Source: CAWBVG01 sp963792175 (GTDB lineage Bacteria > Acidobacteriota > Vicinamibacteria > Vicinamibacterales > CAVVIG01). From it: a stretch of DNA of 64,000 nucleotides. The notes under the pieces were generated by a model, which saw nothing but the letters and a program-made list of their open reading frames with translations, did no database searches and had not been told where the DNA came from. Where the stretch lies: contig CAWBVG010000003.1 of NCBI GenBank assembly GCA_963792175.1, positions 62,001-126,000 of the forward strand, in the 5' to 3' direction. Each line of letters begins with the position of its first letter. Position 1 is the first letter of the stretch. The position numbers were made by a program, and so were the translations under genes. Positions 37,952 to 47,736 of the stretch are shown here, one piece after another.

Positions 37952-38920
37952 ATGCCGAGCGTTCTCGTCACGCGAAGACTTCCGTCTTCGGTGCTGTCCA
38001 GGCTGCAGTCGGTCGCCGACGTCGACGTTCATCGCGGCGAAGGGCCGATTCCGCCGGACGAACTGCGGCGCCGAATCGCCGACAAGGCGGGCCTCGTCTG
38101 CTTCTCAACAGACGCGATCGACCGGACGGTCACTCGAGGCGGCCCCGCAGCTGAAGGTGATCGCGACCGTGGCCGTCGGTTACGACAACATCGACGTCGC
38201 GCTGGCGCGGTCGCGCGGCGCGATCGTTTCACAACACGCCCGACGTGCTGACCGAGTCGGTCGCGGACTTCACCTGGGCGCTGATCCTCGCGATCACGCG
38301 ACGGCTCTCGGAAGGCGAGCGGCTGCTGCGCCGCGGCGAGTGGAAGGGCTGGGCGTTCGATTTGATGCTCGGCTCCGAGCTGCGCGGGAAACAGCTCGGG
38401 TTGATCGGCTTTGGCCGGATCGGTCGAGCCGTCGCGTCGCGCGCTCCGGCATTCGGGATGCGCGTGGCGTACACCGCACGCGGCGGCGACGTATCCGCCG
38501 GAGCGGGTGAGATCCCCGGCGAGGCGATGTCGCTCGATCGCCTGCTGATCACGTCGGACGTCGATGTCGCTGCACGTGCCGCTGACGCCCGAGACGCGGC
38601 ATCTCATCGACAAGCGGGCGCTGGCGCGCATGAAGCGATCGGCGTTTCTGATCAACACGGCCCGCGGGCCGGTGATCGACGAGGCGGCGCTGGCGTGGGC
38701 GCTTCAGCAGCACCTGATCGCCGGGGCGGCGCTCGACGTCTACGAGAACGAGCCGGCGGTTCATCCCGATCTCCTGTCGCTGGAGAATGTGCTGCTGGTT
38801 CCGCACCTGGCCAGCGGCACCACTGAAACGCGCACGGCGATGGCCGAGCTCGCGATCGACAATGTGATTGACGGTGTTGGCCGGCCGGCCGCCGCTGACC
38901 CCCGTGCCCTAGCGAGCTGA
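37952..38920 (+). CDS. D-2-hydroxyacid dehydrogenase (GyaR/GhrB-like, frameshifted)
   Basis: About 322 residues. MPSVLVTRRLPSSVLSRLQS, KVIATVAVGYDNIDVALARS, TESVADFTWALILAITRRL, the NAD motif LGLIGFGRIGRAVASRA, SLHVPLTPETRHLID, FLINTARGPVIDEAALAWAL, GAALDVYENEP and LVPHLASGTTETRTAM. Probably reduces glyoxylate, hydroxypyruvate or a related 2-oxoacid. Shifts near 38133, 38232 and 38566 break the frame. 42 nt after the Cys-rich BMC gene, hence a candidate for the compartment pathway. Confidence 0.85.
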
Positions 38921-38924
38921 CGGG

Positions 38925-40055
38925 ATGCTAAGAGGTTTCATGTCGCATCGAGCTCGTCCGTGGTCGCCACTGCGTCATCGTCGTCGCGTTCGTCGCTCTC
39001 GTCGCCGGCGAAGCTTCCGGCCGCGAGCTCGTGCGAATGGAACAACGTCGAGCGCGTCGTCGCCATCGGCGACGTCCACGGCGCCTACGACCGATTCGTC
39101 GAAATCCTGAAAGTCGCCGGCTGTCGTGGACAGCGAGCTGCGTTGGATCGGCGGACGGACGCACGTCGTCCAGCTGGGCGACCTCGTCGATCGCGGCGAC
39201 GACTCGCGGAAGGCGCTCGATCTGGTGCGGCGGCTCGAGCGGCGCCGCCCAGGCCGCCGGCGGCGCGTGGCACCAGCTGATGGGCAACCACGAGGTCGCC
39301 CGCATGCTCGGCGACCTGCGCCTGGTCACGGCCGGCCGAGTACGCGGCGTTCGCGAATGACGATTCCGATCCGCACGCGCGAGAGCTACCTGAAGACGAT
39401 TGCCAAATCGTCCAGCGATCGCACGGAGTTGATCAGCAGATGCCGCTCGGCTTCGTCGAGATGCGCCAGGCCTTCGGACGCGAGGGCGAGTACGGCCGTT
39501 GGCTGCGCCAGCTGCCGGTCGCCATCAAGATCGACGGTCTGCTCTTCGTGCACGGCGGCATCAGTCCGGCCGTCGCGCCGCTGGGGTGCGACGGCGATCA
39601 ACGATCAGGTGCAGCGCGAGCTGACGAGCGATCTCGACAAGACGCGCGCCAACGCGCTGGCCAGCCTCACCGCTCGCGCCGACGGACCGCTGTGGTACCG
39701 CGGCCTGGTTCAGGAGCCGGACACCTTCGCGCCGCAGCTCGACCGAGATCCTCGTCCACGCTCCACGTGCGCGCGATCGTCGTCGCGCACACGGTGGCGC
39801 CGCTCGACCGCATGACCACGCGCTTCGACGGCCGCGTCATCGAGATCGACACCGGCATGCAGCCGGCCTACATCGCGGACGGCCGCGCCTCGGCGCTCGA
39901 AATCCGCGGCGGGGAAGCCACAGCGATTTACGTGGATCGCCGCGATCCCAGTGGAGCTTCCGAAGCGCGAAGGGTCCGCGCCGCAGCCGGTCGCCGTCCG
40001 GCGGTGATCTCCACGATCGAACGCAAAGATCGCCAAGACCGCAAAGGTGGTCTGA
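38925..40055 (+). CDS. PPP-type metallophosphoesterase (heavily frameshifted)
   Basis: Reconstructed protein of about 370 residues with the PPP motif series: VVAIGDVHGAYDRFVEIL, VQLGDLVDRGDDSRKALDLV, WHQLMGNHEVARML, LFVHGGISPAVAPLG and VVAHTVAPLDRM, resembling Shewanella-like or bacterial Ser/Thr phosphatases. At least seven 1-nt shifts (about 38975, 39125, 39235, 39340, 39440, 39590, 39745) divide it. The N-terminal signal or anchor is unclear. It ends at or just before the nth ATG, after a short cgcaaagatcgccaagac repeat. Confidence 0.75.
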
Positions 40056-40734
40056 TGCGCAAGCCGTCGGCCCGTACCGTTCACACCATCATGCGCGCGC
40101 TGGCAGGCGCCATCGATCAGCACGATCTGCCTGCTGTCGAAAAGATCGCCGAGGAGAGCCAGGAAGATCCGTTCGAAGTGCTGATCTCGACGATGCTCTC
40201 GGCACAGACGCGCGATCCGGTCACCGCCGCCGCGTCCGCGCGGCTGTTCCGCGTCGCGCGCACGCCACGGACGATGGCGAAGCTGACGACGATGCGGATC
40301 GAGAGGCTGATCTACCCGGTCAGCTTCTATCGCCACAAAGCGAAGCACGTCAAGGAGACCTGCCGGCTCCTCGTCGACACGCTATCGCGGCCGCGTGCCG
40401 GGGACGATGGAGGAGCTGCTGACGCTGCCGGGCGTCGGGACGCAAGACCGCCAACCTCGTGCTCATCCTGTCCTTCAAGAGCCTGCGGAACATCTGCGTC
40501 GATACCCACGTGCATCGGATTTCGAACCGTTTGGGATGGGTGCGGACCCGCACGCCCGAGGAAACGGAGCAGGCGCTGTACAAGGCCACCGCGGATCGGT
40601 GGTGGCCGTTCATCAACCTCTATCTCGTGACGTGGGGACAGAACGTCTGCAGGCCGGTCTATCCGCGCTGCGGCGCGTGCGTCATTCGCGAGCTGTGCCC
40701 GCGGATTGGCGTCGAACGAACGTCGGCGCGCTGA
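40055..40734 (+). CDS. nth: Endonuclease III (frameshifted)
   Basis: DNA glycosylase/AP lyase for oxidised pyrimidines. EDPFEVLISTMLSAQTRDPV, helix-hairpin-helix with catalytic Lys LLTLPGVGRKTANLVL, the catalytic Asp in CVDTHVHRISNRLGWV, and the [4Fe-4S] loop CRPVYPRCGACVIRELC (Cys spacing 6-2-5). About 226 residues. Shifts near 40385 and 40438 interrupt the frame. The 3' end overlaps the convergent DUF72 gene. Confidence 0.92.
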
Positions 40735-41711
40735 CGTCGACCACGCCCGCCAGCTCCGGATAGCGCGCGACGAACTCGGGAGAGTAGGTCGCCCTCGATC
40801 GGCTCGCCCAGCTGCTGCTTGATCATCGCGGCATTGGCGACCGATTTCGCGGAGAAGTGATTGTTCGTGTAGAGGTAGAGCTTCTTGACCAGCCGCCTGG
40901 CGGCATCGGCCGTCTCGGAAAACTCTTTCAGCTCGTCGTTCGAGTACAGGTAGTCGTAGCGGTCCTCGGACTTGTCGTGCCGCCACCACTGCGCGGCGTT
41001 CCGGCCGTGCAGCCGCATGTAGTAAAAGCCTTTGACGTTCGGCAGATAGTTCTGCCGGATCGACAATCGGAACTTCGGCTCGTCGATCTGGACCCACGCG
41101 GCGTTGAATCCGTTCAGGAGACCGAGCGTGTCGCCGACGCGATCGCTCCAGCTCCGGTGCCGGAGTTCGACCGCGACCGGATAACTGGCGAGGCGGCGGA
41201 GCAGGTCCGTCAGGTAGTCCTGCGATTCGGGCGTGTCCTTGAAGCTGGGTGGAAACTGCGCGAGCAAGGCGCCGAGCTTGCCTGAGGATGCCAGCGGATC
41301 GATGCCACGCCGAAACTCGTCGAGGTCCGCGTCGTTGGGCCGCGCCAGCGCGTCGATCGCGTCGGGACGGACGTCGCCGCGAACGCCGTCCCGATCGTCC
41401 CGGCGATCTGCTTCGCCACGCGGTCTCCTGAACATCGTCGGGTGCGTGAACTTCTGGTATAGCTTGACGGCGAATTCGAAGTCGCCCGGCGTCCGATTCG
41501 CCCATCCGCGGCAGACCTCGGCGCGCGGCTGGCCGTAGAACGTCGAGTTGACCTCAACGGTGTTGAAGTGTTCGGCGTAAAAGGCGAGCTCGTCAAAACC
41601 CTTCGGCCGGCCGCGGCCGCGCGGATAGAAGATGCCGTTCCAGGTGCCCTTGCCCGACGGGTAGTTCCACCCCGACGTGCCGATCCGCAGGTCAGAGCTT
41701 CCGGTACTCAT
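40682..41711 (-). CDS. DUF72 (YecE-like) family protein
   Basis: TIM-barrel-like family of unknown function. LRIGTSGWNYPSGKGTWNGI, FYAEHFNTVEVNSTFYGQPR, GDFEFAVKLYQKFTHP, LGALLAQFPPSFKDTPES, PVAVELRHRSWSD, FYYMRLHGRNAAQWW and KKLYLYTNNHFSAKSVANA. A 1-nt shift near 40788 hides the true C-terminus, which reads DYSPEFVARYPELAGVVDVS and ends at 40682 inside nth. The segment 41360-41450 may carry another shift. The ATG overlaps the end of the ArsC-like gene, so the two are co-transcribed. Confidence 0.85.
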
Positions 41712-42025
41712 CTTTGTCGAAGCCGAACAGCACCCGTGACCCCTTGATCATGATTGGGCGGCGGATCAGGTTCGAGTTCTCCATCATCAGATCGATCGCT
41801 TCCTTCTTCGACTTCGGGAGCCCGCGTTCCTTGAAGACCGGGCTGCGGGTGCTCACAAAATCGAGAAAGTGCTCCGGATCCACGTGCTTCTCGAGAAACT
41901 CTCGCGACGGCGGCTCCTTGTTGATGTCGATGACCGTGCACGTCCACGCCGGCGTCGTCCAGAAAACTTCTGGCGTTCTTGCAGGTCGTTCACGTGGGTT
42001 TCGTGTAAAACGTCGGTCTTGGCAT
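41692..42025 (-). CDS. ArsC/Spx-family thioredoxin-fold protein, probable selenoprotein (UxxC)
   Basis: About 110 residues. Reads MPRPTFYTKPT-TGA-TTCKNARSFLDDAGVDVHV, then IDINKEPPSREFLEKHV, DPEHFLDFVSTRSPVF, KKEAIDLMMENSNLIRRPIM and SRVLFGFDKDEYRKL. ArsC/Spx/YffB relatives have a CxxC at the TGA position (KCxTCKKA-type), so TGA at 41990-41992 would give U-T-T-C. The frame is the same on both sides of the TGA; one separate 1-nt insertion near 41940 shifts the later part. Probably a redox or reductase protein rather than a true arsenate reductase, as no ars genes are nearby. Upstream of and overlapping the DUF72 gene. Confidence 0.72.
41959..41992 (-). promoter_or_regulatory. Putative bacterial SECIS element with UGA codon
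   Basis: On the minus strand, 16 nt after the TGA, a perfect stem CCAGAA/TTCTGG encloses loop GTT (or AGTTT if one pair opens), at 41973-41959. Bacterial SECIS elements have a small apical loop with G in the first two positions followed by U, about 16-37 nt after the UGA; here the loop begins 22 nt after. Seen directly; function inferred. Confidence 0.55.
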
Positions 42026-42067
42026 CACCGTAGGATAATAGAGATTACGCCACTTGAGAGTTGAGAC

Positions 42068-42709
42068 TTGCTGACCGTCAACGAGATCTTCTATTCCATC
42101 CAGGGAGAGTCGACGCGCGCCGGCGAGCCCTGCGTGTTCGTGCGCCTGACGGCGTGCGACCTCCGCTGCTCCTGGTGCGACACGCCGTACGCGTTCCACG
42201 AAGGGCGCAAGATGTCGGTGGACGAGGTGGTGGCCGAGGTCGATCGGCATGGCTGCCCGCTCGTCGAGATTACCGGCGGCGAGCCGCTGCTGCAGGACGA
42301 GGTGTATCCCCTGATGGACCGTCTGCTGGCCGCGGGCCGGCGCGTCATGCTCGAGACCGGCGGCCATCGGTCCATTGCGAGGGTGCCGACCGCGGTCCTC
42401 AAGATCGTCGACGTCAAGTGTCCCGCCAGCGGCGAAGCCGACAAGAACGACTGGGAGAACCTCGGCCGGCTGGCGCGGCACGATGAGGTCAAGTTCGTCA
42501 TTCAGGACCGCGGCGACTACGAGTTCGCGAAGGGCGTCATCGACCGGTACGCGCTCGCCACGCGCGCCGCGGCCGTGCTGTTGTCGCCCGTTCACGGCGT
42601 TCTCGAGCCGCGCCGCCTTTCCGAATGGATGCTGGCGGATCGTCTGCCTGCCCGGCTGCAGCTGCAGCTCCACAAATACATCTGGACGCCGAGCACCAGG
42701 GGCGTCTGA
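42068..42709 (+). CDS. queE: 7-carboxy-7-deazaguanine synthase QueE
   Basis: Radical-SAM enzyme of the queuosine pathway making CDG from carboxytetrahydropterin. TTG start; VNEIFYSIQGESTRAGEPCV, the cluster motif CDLRCSWCDTPYAF (CxxxCxxC), LVEITGGEPLLQDEV, VMLETGGHRSI and VDVKCPASGEADKN. 213 residues, intact. queC follows after a repeat array; queD is not in the window. Confidence 0.95.
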   Translation: MLTVNEIFYSIQGESTRAGEPCVFVRLTACDLRCSWCDTPYAFHEGRKMSVDEVVAEVDRHGCPLVEITGGEPLLQDEVYPLMDRLLAAGRRVMLETGGHRSIARVPTAVLKIVDVKCPASGEADKNDWENLGRLARHDEVKFVIQDRGDYEFAKGVIDRYALATRAAAVLLSPVHGVLEPRRLSEWMLADRLPARLQLQLHKYIWTPSTRGV

Positions 42710-42830
42710 CTTGAATATCCGAATTGGATAATTGGATGATTGAGTAATCTGGTAATTGCCGGATCGTCAATCCGACAATCCAATTACCCAATTACCCAAT
42801 TACCCAATTACCCAATTACCCAATTACCCA
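42710..42830. repeat. Intergenic inverted-repeat array, ATTACCCA unit
   Basis: The left arm is attggataattggatgattg, then agtaatctggtaattgcc. The right arm is six tandem copies of caattaccca ending at the queC ATG. The right arm is nearly perfect 10-bp tandem repeats, suggesting recent expansion. Confidence 0.78.
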
Positions 42831-43503
42831 ATGCGAGCGGTAGTCCTACTGAGTGGCGGGCTGGATTCGTACACCGCCGCAGCGATCGTCAAGTCGGAGG
42901 GATTCGACTTGTACGCGCTGACAATTCAGTACGGCCAGAGGCACCTGCACGAGGTGGACGCGGCGCGGGCAGTCGCACGGGCGCTGGGCGTCGCGCGGCA
43001 TCTGGAGCTGCCGATCGATCTGCGGGCTGTCGGCGGCTCGTCGCTCACGGCGGACCTTCCGGTGCCGCGGGATCGTCAACCGGATGCGAACGACATTCCC
43101 TCAACCTATGTGCCCGCGCGCAACACGATCTTCTTGTCCATCGCGCTCGGCTGGGCCGAAACGCTCGGCGCCCACGATCTGGTCATCGGCGTCAATGCCT
43201 TGGACTATTCGGGTTATCCCGATTGCCGGCCCGAGTTCATGGCCGCGTTCGAGGGCCTGGCGAATCTGGCGACCCGCGCAGGTGTTGAAGGCGCGCAGGT
43301 TTCGCGTGCACACGCCCCTCATCGACCTCAGTAAGGCCGACATCATCCGGCGCGGCCTCGCGCTCGGCGTCGACTACGGCCTGACCCACAGCTGTTACGA
43401 TCCTGTCGAGAATGGCGCGCCGTGCGGGCGCTGTGATAGCTGCCTGCTGCGCGCGCGTGGATTCCGCGAAGCCGGCGTCCCCGACCCGCTGCTCCTGCGC
43501 TAA
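42831..43503 (+). CDS. queC: 7-cyano-7-deazaguanine synthase QueC (one frameshift)
   Basis: ATP-dependent conversion of CDG to preQ0. RAVVLLSGGLDSYTAAAIVK, YALTIQYGQRHLHEVDAA, STYVPARNTIFLSIALGWAE, LVIGVNALDYSGYPDCRPEF, TPLIDLSKADIIRRG and the zinc motif SCYDPVENGAPCGRCDSCLL. A 1-nt shift near 43283 precedes LKARRFRVHTPL. Together with queE and queA it supplies most of the queuosine pathway visible here. Confidence 0.94.
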
Positions 43504-43519
43504 AATCGCGCGATCCCCC

Positions 43520-45390
43520 TTGCGCATCCTCGAAGCTCAACCGCTGCGCCGTCAAGTCATTGTGGCGACCTGCGGCCTGCTGATCGCGTTCGCGCTGGCG
43601 GCCATCTGGTCAGCGAACCGGACCCGCATCGAACGCGAGGAGGAAGTCGAACAGCAGGCCGAATCGATTGCGCACACGTCGGCGGCCTACCTCGATGAGT
43701 ACCTGAACGGCCTCGATTCGATGGCGTCGGCGCTCACGCGGCATCCGGCGGTGATGACGCTGGACCGCGCGGCGAGCGACCGGCTGTTCGCGGGTGTGCT
43801 GCGCGAGCCAGCCGCTGCTGCTCAACATCCTGCTGACCGATCGCACAGGCGTCGTGAAAGGCACGGGTCTGCCTGCGCGCGTGGAGGTGGGACCGGCGGT
43901 CGCGCAGCCCTATGTGCAGGCGGTCGTGTCCTCGGGCAAAGCCACCATCAGTGAGCTGACGAAGGGCGTCAGGTGTCGGGAAAGCCGACCGTCGTGCTGG
44001 CGTATCCGGTCAGACACGATGAGCACGGCGACGTCGTCGGCGTTCTGGCGCTCGGCATCAACCTCACGCGAGATGCAGACGCTGTTCCGCGACATTCCGC
44101 TGCCGGAAGGGTCGGTGGTCACGCTGACCGACGCGGAGAGCCGCGTGCTCGCGCGCAGCCGCGACGCGGATCTCTACATCGGCAAGCCGCTGGAGCGCTG
44201 GGACCGCGGCGCCGCCGAAAGACGTGCCGCGGACGCAGGTCATGACGGGCCCGGATGGCGTGCCCCGCTTCTACGGGAACGCCGTCATCGCCCGCGGTCC
44301 CTGGCTGCTCAGCGTCGGCATTCCCACCAGCCGTGGCGGTCAGCGCGCCTGGCGCCGCTGTTCCTCCGCAACATCATCATCTCGTCGGTGGGGATCGTCG
44401 CGGTCCTGCTGTTGTCGCTGGGTCTGTCGACGCTGATCGGCCGCGGCATCAGCGGCGTTCGGGACGCCGTGCAACGCATCGCCGACGGCGACCTTTCGCC
44501 GCCGGTCCGGACGCCGGTGCCGAATCTCGAGCTTGCGCAGCTGCAGAACGCGTTCATCACCATGGCGGCCAACCTGCGCGAAACGCAGGAGAAGCTCGAT
44601 CGGCAATTCGAGCAGGAGCGCAAGGTGCGCGAGACGCTGCAGTCGCTGCAGCGGCAGGTCGTACGCCAGGAGCGGCTGGCGGCGGTCGGCGTCCTGGTGT
44701 CGGGCGTGGCGCACGAGCTGAACAACCCGCTGCAGGCGATTCTCGGCACCGCGGAGCTCCTCGAGCGCCGCGGCGGGCTGTCCACCGATGCGCTCGAGGA
44801 AATCGCGTTCGTCAAGACGCAGAGCCGGCCGCGCGCGCGAGATCATCCGCAACCTCTCCCGCTTCAGCAGCCAGCAGTCAGGCCCGCCGGCGCTCGTCGA
44901 CCTGCGCGACGTCATCGGCGAGGTCGTGCAGCTGCGGCGGCGCGATCTCGACGCCGGGATCGATCGCGCTCGACGTCGAAACGTCGACCACCCGCAAGGT
45001 GTACGCGAACTTCACCGAGCTCGAACAGGTGATGCTCAACTTCGTCATCAACGCCCAGCAGTCGATCGAGGCCGTCGGCCGCGACCAAGGGCCGCATCAT
45101 GATCCGCTTGTTCGACGTCGGCAAGCGAGTGCGCCTCGAGGTCCACGACGACGGCCCCGGCGTCACCCCGGAAGACGAGCCGAAGCTGTTCCAGCCGTTC
45201 TTCACGACGAAGCCGGTCGGGCAAGGGCACCGGTCTCGGGCTGTCGGTCAGCTACGGCATCATCGAGTCCTACGGCGGATCGATCGGCACCAGGGCAACA
45301 ATGGGGCGGCGCCACGTTCTTCTTCGAGCTGCCGGCCAGCGATCCCGCGCGCCTGGCTCCGCCCGGCGACACCTCGGCCCAGACCAATGA
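43520..45390 (+). CDS. Sensor histidine kinase with Cache-like sensor and HAMP (frameshifted)
   Basis: About 620 residues. First helix VIVATCGLLIAFALAAIW, a periplasmic double-Cache-like sensor (SAAYLDEYLNGLDSMASALT, TDRTGVVKGTGLP, GKPTVVLAYPV, TLTDAESRVLARS), second helix IISSVGIVAVLLLSLGLSTL, HAMP, coiled coil, H-box VSGVAHELNNPLQAILG and HATPase (VMLNFVINAQQSIE, DDGPGVTPEDEPKLFQPFFT). Seven or more shifts between 43800 and 45300. A TTG start is assumed. No receiver gene is adjacent; the stop overlaps the alaX ATG. Confidence 0.8.
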
Positions 45391-46672
45391 CCGATCGTCT
45401 CTATTACACGCGATCCGTACCTACGAACGTTTGACGCCACCGTCGAGCAGGTCGAACCGCGTGGCGACCGCTGGTCGTCACGCTCGACCGGACGGCCTTC
45501 TATCCCACCACCGGCGGCCAGCCGTTCGACACCGGTACGCTGGGCGGCCTTCGCGTCGTGGACGTGGTCGATGAGGAGGACGGCGGTATCACGCACGTCG
45601 TGGAGCAGCCGGGTGTCAGACAGGTGTCTGACACGTGTCTGACACCGGGGCAGAGGCGTCCACGGCGAGATCGACTGGGCGCGGCGGTTCGATCACATGC
45701 AGCAGCACACCGGGCAGCACGTGTTGTCCGCGGCGATTCTGACGCGTGTGCCGCGCGCGGACGGTGAGCTTTCATCTGGGCGCGGCCGTGTCCACGATCG
45801 ACCTGGAGCGCGAGCTGTCGCCAGCCGAGATCGCCGCCGCCGAAACCGAAGCCAACCGCGTCGTGTGGGAGGACCGTCCGGTGACGATCCGCTTCGTGTC
45901 GTCGGAGGAAGCGGCGGCGCTGCCGCTGCGCAAGGAACCGGCGCGCGGCGGGACGCTGCGGTTGATCGAGGTCGAAGGGTTCGACCTGTCGGCCTGCGGC
46001 GGCACCCACGTCGCGCGAAGCGGCGCCATCGGCATCATCGCCGTCGCGTCGTGGGAACGGTTCAAGGGAGGCCAGCGCCTCGAGTTCCTCTGCGGCGGTC
46101 GTGCGCTGGGCCGCTGGCGATCCTTTCGCAATACCATCGCGTCGAGTGTCCGCCTGCTGTCCGTGCTGCCGGAGGAGATTCCGGCGACCGTCGAGCGCAT
46201 GCAGGGAGACGCGCGCGAGCAGAAGCGTGCGGCCGCGGCATGGCAAACCGAGCTGGCGAAATTCCGCGCACGGGAATTGGCAGAGGCTGCGGAATCGATC
46301 GACGGCACTTCCGCAGTGCTTCGGGCGGTTGATGCCGATGCGAACGGGTTGAAGGCGCTGGCGACCGCCGTCGCCGCCGCGTCCCACTCCGTCGTCGTCC
46401 TGGTATCCACGACCCGTCCCGCGCTCGTGGTCGCCGCGCGATCTCCGGACGCCGCGGTGTCCGCGCAGCAGATCATTGCGACACTGACCGGCAAGTTTGG
46501 CGGCAGGGGCGGCGGGAAGCCGGAGCTCGCGCAGGCGGGGGGCCTTGATGCGTCCGCGGAAGAGATCCTGGCGGCCGCGCGTGTGTTTCTCGTGGCTCGT
46601 AGCCGAGCCTGCGCGCTTCGTGCCTTCGTGGTCCCGATCTTTCAGGGTCGCGTCAGTGCCAGCACCGCGTAA
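45387..46672 (+). CDS. AlaX-type alanyl-tRNA editing protein with DHHA1 domain (frameshifted)
   Basis: Hydrolyses Ser/Gly mischarged on tRNA-Ala. Reconstructed: MTDRLYYTDPYLRTFDATV, DRTAFYPTTGGQPFDTGTLG, zinc site HMQQHTGQHVLSAAIL (HxxxH) and SACGGTHVARSGAIGI (CxxxH), then a coiled-coil-like region and the DHHA1 glycine patch GKFGGRGGGKPELAQAGG. About 425 residues, the long form. Shifts near 45420, 45470, 45650 and 45770. A palindromic insert adds about 12 residues (VRQVSDTCLTPG). The last ~25 residues overlap the convergent gene and may not be native. Confidence 0.85.
45605..45650. repeat. In-frame GTGTCAGACAC palindrome insert in alaX
   Basis: gtgtcagacaggtgtctgac followed by acgtgtctgacacc: three interleaved copies of the palindromic half-site tgtcagaca/tgtctgaca, inside the alaX coding sequence between VVEQPG and the HGEIDW-like strand. 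Related GTGTCGGACACC occurs at 9500. Confidence 0.65.
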
Positions 46673-47736
46673 CCGGTGGCGGCGTCGCTCATGAACTTTC
46701 CGACGTCGGTCCCGGGATCGCGTTGCTTGTTCAGCGACGACGCGGTCCACATGCCGGTGGCCCGATCCTGATTGGCGACGAGCCACGCGCGCCCGCGCGC
46801 AACCACTGGGTCGGCCGACGAGCGTCCCGCCTGCTGCAGCGCGTGGACGACAAGGCCGGTCGCGTAACCGTCGCTCTTCGTGTCGAACGGCGTCGAATCG
46901 TTGCGCTTCCAGTCGCCGGCGAGCGACGCCGCGTTCCAGCCACCATCCGCTTGCTGCTTCGCGACCAGGGCGTCGACGATCTGCCGGCTCTGTTCCGGTG
47001 TGAGCACGCCGGGGATTTTCGAGGACGCCCACAGAATCATCGCGCGGTTGAGGAGGTCCGCTTTGTCGACGCCGCCGCCAAGGCTGGTGGCCAGCGCTTT
47101 TACGCGGTCCTGATTCGCCGGCAATGCCGCATAACCGCCCGGTGCCATACCCAGCGCGATCGCGGCCAGCGCGTTCCCGAAGTATTGAGAGCCAGGCGCT
47201 TCCCACGGTTCGTTGTGGAAGTTCAGCCAGGCCCATCCGCCCGCCTGCTCGCCGGCTTTGAACTGCAGCGCCCACAGGTTGTCGAACGCCTGCCTGAGGT
47301 CGTCGCTCAACGTGCCGAGGCTGGCGTCACGCGCGGAGAGCACCGCCGCGTTCAGGATCGCTTCGGTGCCGCGCGACTCGCTGGTCTTCGGCAGCCCGCG
47401 CGTCTGGTCGGGATAGAACGGCTCGACTTCCTTCCAGAGACGCACACGCTTGGTGACCTGCTCGAGCATCTTGCGCTCCGGCGCCGACGCCTCGTGCTCG
47501 GCCAGCGGCCCGCGCAGCGCGGGGCGTGCCAACGCATAGGGCAGCGCGGTATGGCACGACACGCAGGCGGTGTCGTGGTCGCGCGCCGCGTTGGGCCACG
47601 TCAGCCACCAGCTTTGACGGCCATCCATGTACCCGGCCGCCGCTTTCGGATCCCACCCCGGCGACGACGCAAGGTGCTGCGCCTGCGCCACCGCGAGGCC
47701 CGCCAGGAGACACGACGCGAAGATGAACGTTCTCAT
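46642..47736 (-). CDS. Secreted CxxCH (c-type heme) protein with alpha/alpha-toroid repeats
   Basis: 364 residues. Signal peptide RTFIFASCLLAGLAVAQAQ. At about residue 58 DTACVSCHTALPYALARP provides a CxxCH heme motif. The rest is made of helical repeats with QW-like ends: AGEQAGGWAWLNFHNEPWEA, KQQADGGWNAASLAG and ANQDRATGMWTASSLN, resembling terpene-cyclase/prenyltransferase toroids. Intact frame. It precedes dacB on the opposite-sense map but both read minus, so dacB is upstream and overlaps by 4 nt. Function unknown; the heme is inferred from the motif alone. Confidence 0.7.
   Translation of the reverse strand: MRTFIFASCLLAGLAVAQAQHLASSPGWDPKAAAGYMDGRQSWWLTWPNAARDHDTACVSCHTALPYALARPALRGPLAEHEASAPERKMLEQVTKRVRLWKEVEPFYPDQTRGLPKTSESRGTEAILNAAVLSARDASLGTLSDDLRQAFDNLWALQFKAGEQAGGWAWLNFHNEPWEAPGSQYFGNALAAIALGMAPGGYAALPANQDRVKALATSLGGGVDKADLLNRAMILWASSKIPGVLTPEQSRQIVDALVAKQQADGGWNAASLAGDWKRNDSTPFDTKSDGYATGLVVHALQQAGRSSADPVVARGRAWLVANQDRATGMWTASSLNKQRDPGTDVGKFMSDAATGYAVLALTRP

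Noticed and set aside
40055..40734. nth as MutY
   Set aside because: It lacks the MutY C-terminal NUDIX-like domain; the catalytic Lys in the helix-hairpin-helix and the length fit endonuclease III.
41692..42025. True arsenate reductase ArsC of an ars operon
   Set aside because: No arsenic genes adjacent, and the Spx/YffB-type fold family is broader. The ArsR elsewhere is linked to a Zn/Cd-type ATPase, not to arsenic export.
42780..42830. CRISPR array (tandem caattaccca)
   Set aside because: Units are 10 bp, contiguous, without spacers, and paired with a complementary left arm. No cas genes.
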